Source: Nymphaea colorata (lineage: Eukaryota > Streptophyta > Magnoliopsida > Nymphaeales > Nymphaeaceae). From it: 64,000 bases of DNA. Each line of letters opens with the position of its first letter. Position 1 is the stretch's first letter. The translations under genes and the position numbers were made by a program. The notes under the pieces are model-generated. The model did not search any database, was not told where the DNA came from, and saw nothing but the letters and a program-made list of their open reading frames with translations. Shown here piece after piece: positions 1 through 10,540 of the stretch. The stretch covers positions 3,682,001 to 3,746,000 of the forward strand of contig NC_045147.1 in assembly GCF_008831285.2 (NCBI RefSeq). Reading direction: 5' to 3'.

Positions 1-976
1 CTTTGTTGTTGGTATTCAGCATTTCACAGTTGATTCGGTCAAGTCCTGCTACCTTCTTTTTCAAAGATTATATTCTTACTTCTACTACAACTATTGTCTT
101 TTCTACGTTATCCATCCTATTTTCTACTACAAGGATTTGTCTTTCTATAGTGTCATCTTTTCGTCCTTTCTTATTTTCCAAAGTAAACTAATACTATTTT
201 TCTTCCAAACAAAATTTACATGCTTAAATCGTACAAATCTTGTATTGAAATCTAAGTTCTATACTTGGATAACCATTACAAAATAAGCATGGGAGATCAC
301 TACTCCTGATTTGTGTTTCCACTTGTGTTCATGTTTGTGTTCTAATTTAACTAAAGTTCTTGAGATGTAATCCATTCCTATCGCAAAATTATTTGTTTAA
401 TTTTGTTTATTGTTTTAATTACCTCAACATAGTTTCAATTTGAATTTTGTAAGTATTTTAATTTTTCTATATTTTCGTTTTGCATAACTTCAATATTATT
501 GTTTCTATAATTGCTAGTTTACTTAGGATAGCAGCCAATTGGTTATTTAAATATCTTTGATTTTCTACTATTTCCTTAAGGAGATTTATTGCAATTACTG
601 TTCTTTCCCTTTTTCTATAATTATGCTACCTTTGTTGTTGGTATTCAGCATTTCACAGTTGATTGGGTCAAGTCCTGCTACCTTCTTTTTCAAAGATTAT
701 ATTCTTACTTCTACTACAACTATTGTCTTTTCTATGTTATCCATCCTATTTTCTACTACAAGGATTTGTCTTTCTATAGTGTCATCTTTTCATCCTTTCT
801 TATTTTCCAAAGTAAACTAATACTATTTTTCTTCCAAACAAAATTTACATGCTTAAATCGTACAAATCTTGTATTGAAATCTAGGTTCTATACTTGGATA
901 ACCATTACAAAATAAGCATGGGTGATCACTACTCCCTGATTTGTGTTTCCACTTATGTTCATGTCTATATTCCTGA
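1..976. repeat. Direct repeat of about 345 bp, offset 629 bp
   Basis: Positions 1-345 and 630-976 are nearly identical, with only a few substitutions, and then diverge. The left copy may extend beyond the window edge. On the minus strand both copies contain a charged, coiled-coil-like reading interrupted by stops. The repeat adjoins the pararetrovirus-like block that follows and is probably part of the same decayed array. No LTR hallmarks (TG...CA, PBS) are seen at its ends. Confidence 0.85.
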
Positions 977-1254
977 AGATACTATTAAAACTACTTTTAC
1001 TGAAGAAGATGTATATATCCAACTCAAGAGATGGAAGGCCTATACAATTGGCCATAGACCAAAATACCCATTGGAATAGATCCAACTGGATGGTGGCTGA
1101 AGATAGGAATACATGTATCTTTTTAGCAGATAACAGGCTTACTGCAAAATTTAGCATCCCTTACCAAAGTATCTTATGCATAAATCCTGGCCTATATAAA
1201 CACTTTTTTCAAATGCAAGACAATAGCAAAGCAGAATGGGCATGTGACAATTAG
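894..1254 (+). pseudogene. Caulimovirid-like polyprotein fragment, broken frames
   Basis: Overlapping plus-strand frames here resemble a better preserved reading on the minus strand at 5876-6067: both contain an 'ILEDRNT/VAEDRNT'-type motif and a 'PGL(Y/C)(K/E)HF' motif. I assign it to the movement/coat part of a Caulimoviridae-like polyprotein, because the same remnant carries a pararetrovirus-type RT/RNase H and coat-like region. Stops and frameshifts break it. The exact domain is an inference. Confidence 0.45.
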
Positions 1255-1420
1255 AATATCAAAGCAGTCCTCCATAGAGACAAAGACGAAGACGAGTGGA
1301 ATGATAGAGGAGACTAGGATGATAATGAACAGTATGAAGAAGAGACCATAGATGGGATGGAAAATAAATATTAATAAAGTAAGAATAGGGATGAAGCTGT
1401 TGAGTCCTAAACCCTACAGC

Positions 1421-1666
1421 CTAACTTTCATCAGGGTCGGTAAAACTTGACCCTTGCAAGTTATGGTTAAACTTCCTATGGGTACAGTGCTTTCCACGTA
1501 AAATTAAAGCATCATCCATTTGAGAAGGTACGTGATAAACTTCTCCTTGGAAAAATCCCCCAAATTGAAAAATATAATTTGTGTTGTAGATTATTGCTTC
1601 AAAATCTACCTTGAAAAAACACTCTAGGATATGTATGGGTTTTAAGTTTGTATTTTTTATTGGCAT
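1421..1666 (-). pseudogene. Virus-like fragment, inverted twin of 5504-5746
   Basis: An 81-codon open stretch on this strand matches an 80-codon open stretch on the opposite strand at 5504-5746 over most of its length (shared motifs 'PSQMDDALILRGKH' and 'KFNHNLQGSSF'). The conserved pair lies next to the other duplicated viral blocks. The coding strand of the ancestor is more likely the complementary one, because the neighbouring viral reading runs that way. Function is not recognised. Confidence 0.4.
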
Positions 1667-1699
1667 AAAAATTTACCCTGTGACGTACCCCACAGGATA

Positions 1700-2060
1700 A
1701 GTATTGGGTAAAACAATGCATTCTATATTGTCTACCATTGCAAATGTTTACCTACAAATAAATTTAAATCTATCCTATATGATCTTTTCTTCGAAAAGTA
1801 TCAGATTATTATTGTTTTCACTACCTAGAATTGATGTAAGAATTAAATGAAGATGTGCTGATTCTTACTTGTTTAATGGCGGTGACCAGTTGCTGCATGC
1901 TTAAAACAATATCTAATAAATTATTACTGGCTTTTCTTATTTCAATGGATATAGAGAGATCAATATCATGTAGTCTTTCTCTAGATTGTTGGAGATATCT
2001 TATAATTTTTTTAAGCCTTTTGATTTTGGATTTATAAACATCAGTATCCCTATTCATCTT
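1700..2060 (-). pseudogene. Coiled-coil reading next to viral RNase H
   Basis: Positions 1705-1810 match 7098-7200 on the same strand, whereas the blocks on either side match in opposite orientation, so this is a rearrangement junction. At 1821-2057 minus there is a 78-codon open frame rich in Lys, Arg, Glu and Ile with heptad-like spacing. It lies directly downstream of the RNase H-like reading. It may be the tail of the viral polyprotein or a small viral coiled-coil protein; I do not recognise it. Confidence 0.35.
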
Positions 2061-2830
2061 TTAAGTTTCTACTCAACATGACAGCTAGGCGGTTGACTTC
2101 TCCCTTTATGTGTTCAAATGTCACTTTATATTTTTGGTTTATGAGGGTATCTTTAAAGGATATCCATCTTCTTTGGCTTATTCTTTTTGAGTTCATGTTT
2201 TCATAAGATTTACGATAGCATCACAATATGTTCTAACTATTATTTCCTTTTTGTTAAGCAACAACAATCTAAAACTACTTAATTCATATACTATGCCAAG
2301 GATTTCTTGATATATGCTACCAGAACTATACCTGCAAATGACTTATGTTGCTTTAGGATCATATTTATTGGGTTTTCTTTTTAACACTGCTCCCCATCCA
2401 TTAATACACTTGTCAATTCCAATTATCAAGAAATCTGAATCTAGGGGGAGATACATTTCTGGTAACTATTTTATAGCTTCTTTAACTCTTTTTGTTTGCC
2501 TCATATCTTTTGTATTAAAATTTTAACACCAGTTTTGACCAAGTTTGCTATATAAAGAGCCAACCATTTTTCCTAAGTCTTTTATAAATGGTCTAGCATA
2601 ATTGTCTAATCCTAAAAACTACTTAAGGATTTTGATAACATGTACTTCAAATTCTATTGCCTTTGTGGCTATATGTAGTTGTAACTTAACTTTTCCCTCA
2701 CTAATTTATATACCTAAATATTCTATATTTTTTTGGAAGAATTGTGCCTTTTTACTGCTGATTATAATTTCATTTCTTAAAACTCCCCTAGTACTATTTT
2801 TAAGTGGCTAACATGTTTGGGTTGAGACTT
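2060..2830 (-). pseudogene. Caulimovirid-type reverse transcriptase C-terminus and RNase H, decayed
   Basis: The minus strand gives, through several stops, an RT-tail reading ('[14 protein letters not shown]', then 'GSLYSK') followed by an RNase H-like reading ('LIIGIDKCINGWGAVLK', then an 'RYSSG' motif). This order and these motifs are typical of plant pararetrovirus polyproteins and are the best evidence that the 1-9 kb block is an endogenous caulimovirid. The RT active-site region upstream is not visible. Stops make expression as one protein impossible. Confidence 0.7.
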
Positions 2831-2849
2831 ACTATGAATACATGATTCT

Positions 2850-3295
2850 TGACCAAAAAGATCATATTTTTGCTGAATAATCTTTTGCACAATAGAAAAA
2901 ACCTAACATTTTCCAAAATCCTAAGCACCATGGCAACCTATCTCAGTATAAAAAAATACACAAATCAGACTCTTTACTGATCCTACCCAAACCCCTGTTT
3001 TTCTGGAATTAAACTAGAACCTAAAAGATACCCGCAAAGAGCTAGATCTATGTAAAGAGAAGTTAGAAGATATGACTGAAACAATCAGTAGTAGAAAGAA
3101 AACTTCTAAAAGAACAGGGGGAAAAAGAAATAAAGAGACAGTGAGAAGAAAAGCGAGAAAGTTTTCTAAAATCGACGTAGCAAAGGAACATGTCCATAAA
3201 ATAGTACTTCAAAAGAAAAAGTTAGAGAAAGGGCAGATATAAGAAATATTAAGATTCCTTTCTAGAAACCCTAGATTGCAAAAGAAGGGATTAAA
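2850..3295 (+). pseudogene. Caulimovirid-like fragment, inverted copy of about 6500-7000
   Basis: The reading here ('RSYPNSCFFGIKPE', then a Lys-rich stretch) matches the minus strand between about 7000 and 6500, where part of it is an intact 102-codon frame (6764-7072). This copy has more stops. After 3295 collinearity breaks and a same-strand match to 7003-7073 begins. Confidence 0.6.
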
Positions 3296-3365
3296 AAGGA
3301 GGGAATATAAGCAGACCTAAACCTGGGTTTATTTGAACTAGTTGGGTTTGGATAGTAAAGGCCAT
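3295..3365. repeat. Micro-inverted segment in the viral mosaic
   Basis: This 70-bp piece matches 7003-7073 on the same strand, whereas the segments to its left and right match the opposite strand of the second copy. It therefore marks a small inversion or shuffled joint. Confidence 0.7.
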
Positions 3366-3715
3366 GGAAAAACTCTTAGGAGAAATTGCTAGAGCTTCTT
3401 AGGAAGCATACAAAAGCGAACACCCCCAAGACCTACAAAAAGAACTTTTATTAGGAAAAATTATCTATAACTTTACAAATAAAATATAGTTACTTCTATT
3501 AAGATATTAACCAAGTATAGGGTTTGATAAATAACAGCAAGACTCTATTAGAAAATTAGAACAACTACAAATTAAAGATTGGTGATATATAAAACCATTC
3601 TTACAAGATTTCTTTTATTATAGTTTCTTGGTGGGATGTTTTTATAATAAATAAATAGGAGAAAACTTACTTCTTAAATTACCAGATCCATTAGGATCTA
3701 AAATTCATAAGAAAT
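3363..3715 (+). pseudogene. Coat-protein-like region of endogenous pararetrovirus
   Basis: Matches the reverse complement of about 7600-7945. The reading includes 'KLLGEIARAS', 'IRKLEQLQIKDW' and 'LLKLPDPLGSKI', a pattern typical of the caulimovirid coat/nucleocapsid region where a Leu-Pro-Asp-Pro motif follows a helical core. In-frame stops are present. The match ends at about 3718, where unrelated inverted-repeat sequence begins. Confidence 0.55.
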
Positions 3716-3719
3716 ATAA

Positions 3720-5030
3720 CATCCATCTGCTTCTGGCATCCACATCCATCCCTCTCTTCAAGTACTTGGTTTTCACTCCAAGTTCCTCTTCTTTTCCTTC
3801 TTTCTTCTCCTCTACCTCCAATGTTGTAAAAGTGAACCAGCGGTTCATTGGACGAGCCACTTTGTAAATCCTTAAGGACCAATAGGCTATTGTGGAAAAG
3901 AAGTACCACTGAGGCAGGGGACGTTTAGGAAAAAAAAAGTACACGTGAGGTCTGAATGTGATGACATATGATGTTGCGCATGGTGTTTTATGAAAGGGGA
4001 ATCTAAAAAGCTTTCAAAACCAGGGGAACCATACCATAAGCTTACCATGTTTTAGTTTGTTCTTTTTTATAGTAGATGTGTTATCTGTTCGTAGAACCCT
4101 GTTCTTGTGAAAGGAAATCTTCCATTTAATTAGTATAGTAAACCTTAATATTTATAGCTAGTGTAGTTAAAACTTTAGAAAAAGTGCATTAACTATCTAT
4201 TATATGACAAACACGATTTAGAATATCAAAAGTTTCTTTAGCCTACTAGGTACTCATCTCCTTATATCTTGTAGTCCTATATATCATCCATACAACTCCA
4301 CACTCTATTTATGAGTTTGTTTTAAAGTAGAAGCCTTTCGTTTTAGAGGAACAGGGTTATACGAATAGATAACACATCTATTATAAAAATGAACAAGCTA
4401 AAACACAGTAAGCTTATGGTATGGTTCCCCTTTCATAGAACACCATGTGCAACATCATATGTCATCCCATTCAGACCTTACTGTTCGTGTACTTTTTTCC
4501 CTCAAATGGCCTCCTGCCTCGGCATGTACATCTTTTTCACAATAGCCTATTAGTCATTAAGGATTTACATAGTCACTCGTCCAAGGAATCAAAAACTCAA
4601 AAACACGAGAATAATATCATAAACAGATTATGTTATAACTGGTTCCCTTTCATAACGCATAGATCTTGGGTAGGCCAGAACTTCCAGTATAAAGCACAGA
4701 TTTATAATAACAGATGATACTAGTGTATGCACAAATACATGCTTCCAGGGAAGAGACTTTCCCACTCGGCTTATAAGTTAAGCACCAAGTAAAACTTCAA
4801 ACACACAAAAAAACTTTCATCAATAACAATACATACTTACAACACCAAGAGCATACTAGGCTTTGATACCAAAAAGAAAGAGGGGGCCAGATTTGCACAC
4901 TAAAAGCACTGAGTCGCTTTTATAACATTGGAGGCAAAGCAGAAGAGGGAAGGAAAAGAAGAGGAGCTTGGAGTGAAACTAAGTACTTGAAGTGAGGGAT
5001 GGATGTGGATACAGAAGCGAATGGTTGTTA
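3720..5030. repeat. Large imperfect inverted repeat
   Basis: Positions 3840-4115 match the reverse complement of about 4345-4590, and 3720-3840 match the reverse complement of about 4900-5025. The right arm is interrupted by about 310 bp (4590-4900) absent from the left. The centre is near 4230. It separates the two oppositely oriented viral copies and looks like the leader/intergenic part of the element joined head to head. The long open frames inside are not recognisable proteins. Confidence 0.75.
4860..4871 (-). promoter_or_regulatory. Degenerate initiator-Met tRNA primer-binding site
   Basis: The minus strand reads TGGTATCAAAGC, one mismatch from TGGTATCAGAGC, the usual plant retroelement/pararetrovirus primer site. 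It lies about 180 nt downstream of the TATA box at 5049-5055 on the same strand. No TG...CA LTR end adjoins it, which favours a pararetrovirus leader over an LTR element. Confidence 0.45.
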
Positions 5031-5048
5031 CAGACTCCGGGGTGCTGC

Positions 5049-5055
5049 TTATATA
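5049..5055 (-). promoter_or_regulatory. TATA box of viral-like promoter
   Basis: The minus strand has CCTATATAAGCAGC, a strong plant TATA box, about 180 nt upstream of the primer-site-like sequence. TGACG-containing motifs at 5480-5490 (minus) and about 1678-1690 (plus), the two inverted copies, resemble the as-1 type elements of caulimovirus promoters. Activity is not implied. Confidence 0.4.
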
Positions 5056-5499
5056 GGCATCGAACTTCAAAACAAATTACAACTTGGAAAAGGAATTGGA
5101 TTCCTTTCCGAACAAGCAAAGCATTAACAAATAAAAACAATCACAGGTGAAGGAACTCGAAGGTGGACAGCTGTTGTGTGGTAGATGAAGTGGCAGTCAA
5201 ATGTGTCCAAAAAGTCAAAAGTGTTATAGTGCATAATAGTGTTCGCTGCAGTGCTACAGTGACTGCTACAGTAACCGCTTTCGCCTTTTCTCAAAGAGAA
5301 GCCACGTGTCTTGTTACTTTCACTTTTTTGACGCATATGAGATTCCTTTTTGCCCTTATTTACCTTATCTTCATGCAACGTTGCTTTATTTCACATAAAG
5401 ATCATCGACAACTATGACATTCTTATAGAGGCTCCTTGTGATGATTTGCTTTAGGAGGTGACACAATGTTTATCCTATGGGATACGTCATATGACAAAT

Positions 5500-6540
5500 T
5501 TTTATGTCAAAAATTTACAAATGTAAAACCCATACTTATCCTGCTGGTTTTTTCAAGGTAGATTTTAAAGCGATAATCTACAACACAAATCCTATTTTTC
5601 AACTTGGGGGATTTTCTCAAAGAGAAGTTTATCACATACCTTCTCAAATGGATGATGCTCTAATTTTACGTGGGAAGCATTGTACCCATAGGAAGTTTAA
5701 TCATAACTTGCAAGGGTCAAGTTTTACCAATCTGAACGAACATTAAGCTATAGGGTTAAGGACTCAACAGCTTCATCTCTACTGTGTTTTAAATAATGGT
5801 TACTGCCATGCTGGGTCAGTTTCTTATTTGGTATGTGAATGATAGTCAAAATAGGGAACTACTAGATTCTTTAACCTACCATCCTGAATTGTTTTGGGCA
5901 AAATGTTCACACAAGCCTGGCTCAATATGAATATGGTTTGAGAAGGGTATAACCATAAATATATGTTTTGAGTCGAATGTGTGGATTCTAGTGTTCCTAT
6001 CTTCTAAAATAAGGTTAAATAGGAGATGCCATTTTTTAATTCTTGTGACATCTTGAATTCTCTCCATCTTGTGATCATGTCATACCAATTGTCTGGAGGT
6101 GCTTCTGGAACCTCTGTTGGAGGTAAATTAGCCTATAATGGAACGACAAAGGAATATGTTCTAATAGCAATATCTTGCGTTGCATCATAAGGATAATCAT
6201 ATGTCGGGGGAACTCCATCAGTGTCTAGGTTTACAAAGCCTTTTGTAACCCAATTGTTTATAAATATTTGTTCTACTATATGGGTCAGTCGCCAGTTAAA
6301 CCTTAGCATATGTGTCTGCTCTAATGCGGTTACAATAATTCTTTTTACAAATTATTGTTCTACCAGGTTTTACAAGGAAATCTGCATATTAAATACTTCC
6401 ATATCTGTCCATTTTTCGAGGTTGATGCTTGAAAAGTTGATCCCAAATCCTTTATGGCATTCACAAAAAGAATTTTCTATGTCTTTTCTGTTGAAATTGG
6501 ACTAGGCAGAATTTCAATCTCTTCTTTCGTTATCCAGGGT
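5500..6540 (-). pseudogene. Caulimovirid-like polyprotein fragment (second copy)
   Basis: The minus strand reads through stops: a segment with 'YADFLVKPGRTII', then 'PPDNWYDMITRW', then the open stretch 5876-6067 ('LILEDRNTRIHTFDSKH', 'IEPGLCEHFAQ'), then the region matching 1421-1666. The order and acidic/aromatic motifs resemble the movement/coat part of caulimovirid polyproteins. The copy at 894-1666 is its inverted twin. All frames are interrupted, so this is a fossil. Confidence 0.55.
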
Positions 6541-7073
6541 TTTTGGCAAGGAATCTTAATATTTCTTGGATTCGTCCTTGTTTCAACTTTTTCTTTTGAA
6601 GTACTATGTTATAGACCCGTTCCTTTGCTATGTCGATTTCAGGGAGAAAACTTTCCCACTTTTCTTCCCACTGTCTCCTTATTCATCTTTCCCATTGTTC
6701 TTTTAGAGTTCTGGTTCTGCTACTGACCGTTTCAGTCTTTCAGTCATATCTTCTAACTTCTCTTTACATAGATATAGCTCCTTGTAGGTATCTTTCAGAT
6801 TCTGGTTTAATTCCAAAAAAACAAGAATTTGGGTAGGATCGGTAAAGAATCTGATTTATGTATTTTTTATGCTGAGATAGGTTGTCGTGGTGCTTAGGAT
6901 TTTGGAAAATGTTGGGTTTTTTTCTATTATGCCAAAGAATATCTAGCAAAATATGATCTTTTTGCTCAGGAGTCATGCCCGATAGGGTTTGAAAAGAAAG
7001 ACCAGGAGGGAATACGTGCAGACCTAAATCTGGGTCTATTTGGACCAGTTGAGTTTGGCTAGTAGAGGCCATG
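6540..7073 (-). pseudogene. Caulimovirid-like fragment with 102-codon open frame
   Basis: From an ATG at 7072 the minus strand stays open to 6764. The product begins 'MASTSQTQLVQIDPDLG', has a 'GMTPEQKDHILLDILW' helix and ends with 'FFGIKPESERYLQ'. The reading continues past the stop with a Lys-rich coiled-coil-like segment. It is the best preserved piece of the remnant and could be a short viral accessory protein or a polyprotein piece. It has a broken inverted copy at 2850-3295. Confidence 0.5.
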
Positions 7074-7589
7074 TTCCCTACATTGTAAATGTTATATCAG
7101 ATAAAACAATGCATTCTATGTTGTCTACCATGATTAATGTCTACTTACTGAAAATCTTAAATCTATCTTACATGATGCTTTTTTTAGAAAAATATTAATA
7201 TAACAAGTTTTTCTACTTATTAGCATGCATTGTAGGTTGGTTAGTGTAAACATTTTTTCTTGGAACTCTTTGCCATATTAGCATGCATTGTTTTTATAAT
7301 CCCTTTAGTATTGTATTTTCGAACATGTCTATGTTTGTCAAGGTATGGTTTTCTGGCATTAGATTTTCAAAGGTAGTATTTCCTTCTCTTGTCTTTTTTC
7401 ATACATGTTTTTGTATGTCTAAGTTCTTTATGATACCTTTGTGATATGTATATTTGTCTAAAAAAACTATATTCTCCTTTTAATTGTTTGGAGATGGTAA
7501 TTTTCATACACTTCTTTACCAATTCTTCTATAATGAATTGGATCTTTATGCTGATATTATCTAATTGGGGTATTATTTCTTTTTCTTTA

Positions 7590-8218
7590 TATCTCTTATG
7601 AATTTAAGATCCGAAGGATCTGGTAATTTAAATAATTAAATTTTCATCAATTTTTTATTATAAAAACAACCCTTCAAGGAACTATAACAAAAGAAATCTT
7701 GTAAGAATGGTTTTATATATCACCAATCTTTAATTTGGAGTTGTTCTAATTGTCTAATAGAGTCTTGCTATTGTTTTTCAGAACCTATATTTGGTTGATA
7801 TCCTAACAGAAGTAACTGTATTTTATTTGTACATTTATAAATATTTTTTCCTAATAAAAGTTCTTTTTGTTGGTCTTGGGAGTGTTCTTTTTTGTATGCT
7901 TCCCAAGAAGCTTTGGCAGTTTTCTCCTAAGAATTTTTCTGCCCAAGTATACATTTCTTTTATTATCTACGTAGCTTGATCCAACTTATCCCATTTTTTG
8001 GCCACTCATTGGTACCACATTTCTATAACTGAGGGTAACAATTGAGGGTCATGAGCACTGATATTCAATATTCTACCTTCATCTAATAAAGTTTTTCTAT
8101 TTAAAGTTTCTACAGGCATACATTTACCTTTAGGTTTATAAGTATCTCTTTCATTATATTCTACATATGGTCTTCTAGGAGGTTGTCTAGATGCATAAAA
8201 TAATATTGGATTTGGCAC
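7590..8218 (-). pseudogene. Coat-protein-like region, second copy
   Basis: From 8218 the minus strand encodes 70 codons with an Arg/Pro-rich start and 'LDEGRILNISAHDPQLLPS', then continues through a stop into 'WAEKFLGE', 'LEQLQIKDW' and a Leu-Pro-Asp-Pro-type reading near 7610. This is collinear with 3363-3715 in inverted orientation. I infer the nucleocapsid region of a caulimovirid polyprotein. Stops at several points rule out function. Confidence 0.55.
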
Positions 8219-8772
8219 CTATTGGTTGATCTTGTAGTGTTCTTCTAGTAATAGTCATGGAAGATTCTAGAGCTTCCACTTCCATAAGGTTTCTAGAAAT
8301 ATTTACAGGCTTCTCTATGCAATTATTTTATAGTTTATTTACCTAATATTTTCCATTGGGTCTATACATAAATTATCTTCTTCTTGAATTTTTCTTTCTT
8401 TTAATAATTTTATTTCTAGCCTAAGGATATCGTCTTTTGTTAGATTAAATTCCTTAGGGAGTAGGATACAATTGTGTTATAAGTCTTCCATTAGTTCTTA
8501 ATTTGACTTCAAAATTCTTCTGATTCATTTTCTTCATTTGGTTGTTTTTCTTTATAGTCGAGAAATCTTATAGTGTAACTACCATCAGGATTTTTAAACA
8601 CTAGGCTTTGGCTTTCCTCTGGAAATTTAATATTAGTATTTATTTCTAAGTTTTTACTAATATTTCAATCTAATCCTTCTAATTCTTCGGGATCAATAGC
8701 CATAGGCTTAATCATTCTTATATCTTTACTTGTCATGGATTTTATGATTGCTTTTATATTGATTTTGTATTT

Positions 8773-9228
8773 TGTAGTACTACTATTTGTTACTTTGCCT
8801 AAAAAAGCTAAATTTATAAGTGGGTTTGATTTTCATGTAAATATATCATGTAGTTTGAATTCCTATAATTATATATTCAAGATCTCTTATACTAAGCAAG
8901 AAATCAAGTGCACAATAGAATCTTTGTCTAATAATTATAGGAATTAAGGGATTGGCTAGGAGAAATTTAGGTACAAAAGTTCTAATCACTTTAGTAGACA
9001 AAGGATGAGCAAATGATGCCAGAAAAGCCTTTATACCAAGTATGGAAATTGACATGTCACATAACAAGGGGATATTCTACTATGCACCTTATTTCTTGCT
9101 TAGTGTAAGAGATCTTGAACATATACTTATAGGAATCCAAACTAAATGGTACCAAACATTTATAGGAAAAGCAAACTACTTATAAATGTAGGATTTTTAG
9201 GCAAAGTGGCAAATAGTAGTACAACAAC
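8773..9228. repeat. Foldback: about 153-bp arms, 150-bp loop
   Basis: Positions 8773-8925 match the reverse complement of 9075-9228 with few mismatches (for example 'gatctcttatactaagcaag' at 8880 against its complement near 9105). On the minus strand the loop and left arm give an open 73-codon reading (8846-9067) resembling viral polyprotein but not assigned to a domain. The structure closes the viral block and represents a further inverted partial copy. Confidence 0.8.
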
Positions 9229-9229
9229 A

Positions 9230-9370
9230 TATGTGAATGGGAATGCATTCCTTGATGGCAGACGAGAGCAATCTGTTAGTGAGATAGTGTGTTGTAAAAA
9301 TAGCATCACCCCAAAAGTAGGTGAATATATGAGAATGCAGCATGAGTGTGTGGGACACATTTAAGAGTTG
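9230..9370. other. Junction between viral remnant and copia element
   Basis: No gene is recognised. A plus-strand open frame 9146-9364 spans the end of the foldback and appears accidental. Confidence 0.5.
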
Positions 9371-9374
9371 CCGA

Positions 9375-10100
9375 TGTTTGCATTCGGCGACACCGTTTTG
9401 TTGGGATGTGTTGGGACATGTATATTGTGGTCGAATTTCGTGATTGACATAAAATTGAAGTAGAACAGAAGATTTGAATTCCAGAGCATTATCAATGTAA
9501 ATACTTTTGACAATGAAACCAAACTGAGTTTTTATTTCCTTGACAAATTTTTGAAGAATACAAATAAGTTCAGATCTCTCTCAATAACAAAAATACCCAA
9601 CTGACTCTAGTAAAATCATCAACCAAACTAAGATAATACAAAAAATGCAAATGAAAAGAAACCGAAATAGGACCCCAAACATCCACATGAAGAAGATCAA
9701 AAGGACTGTGACTAGATGGACTCTGACTCGAGAGGAAACTGCTTGCCTATCTGGCACACATCAGATAGAAAGACTCTGATGCAAAAATATCTAGAAACAT
9801 GTGATGAAGTTTGGACATAGATAGATGACCCAGTTTGAGATGCCACTAGAAAGGATCCTTGATGTGAATGAAGATGCAGCAACATCTACTGTGATAGAAT
9901 GGAACTAGAGTCTCTCACATTCACAGCCGCTGCCAATCATCTTTCTAATTTGTAAGTTCTGAAAAGAACATGAACCAGGATAAAAAAAATGACTCTATAC
10001 TCTAAGTCATTAACCAGTTACTTAACAATAACAGATTAACAGGAAACTGAGGAGCATATAGCACATGTGTAATGGTGTCCAAGGGTGGGAGATAGATATC
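9375..10100 (-). pseudogene. Copia GAG-pre-integrase and partial integrase
   Basis: The minus strand reads 'VCQIGKQ', then 'HVDVWGPIS' (first catalytic Asp), 'LVDDFTR', and a decayed 'NALEF' (Glu region) with a TPQQNGVAE-like remnant just before the truncation. These are the landmarks of copia integrase. Frameshifts break it into several frames. Confidence 0.7.
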
Positions 10101-10199
10101 ATGCCCAAAATGGGGGACAGCTTGCCATCATCCAGTCTGACGTGTTGTGGTGTAACGAACCTGGTTAATGATAAAAACATTTGTGGCTAGTTACAATAA

Positions 10200-10540
10200 T
10201 GCCTGGACGCTCTTGAATCAATCATTCATATCATACCTGGGTCATTGGTAGGAGCACCAACAGAGAAGGTTGAATCCATTACCGTAGTGCTTGTAGATGT
10301 AGATGAGGATCTCTGAGCAAAAACATGATCATATTCATCCTTACTTAAGTTAAGGGAATATGATGTAGGAGACTCAACCATATATGTTGTAGCCTATGAG
10401 GTAGTTGCATGAGATGAAGAAGACCCTTTTCTTACAGTAGTTCTCTCTCCACCACACCCTGGTGGACCAGTAGAAAGGAGATGAGGATGTTTGTCCCAAC
10501 ATCGGTCCTCTAAATGACCTAATTTACCTTAATAGATGCA
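10200..10540 (-). pseudogene. Copia zinc knuckle and protease region
   Basis: After a Gly/Arg-rich linker the minus strand reads a CCHC-like knuckle ('GKLGHLEDRCW', with one Cys lost to a stop) near 10,510-10,560 and a 'MIDSRASRH' stretch near 10,220, matching the copia 'WIxDSGAxxH' protease motif with Gly changed to Arg. This substitution in the active site and nearby stops indicate loss of function. Confidence 0.65.
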
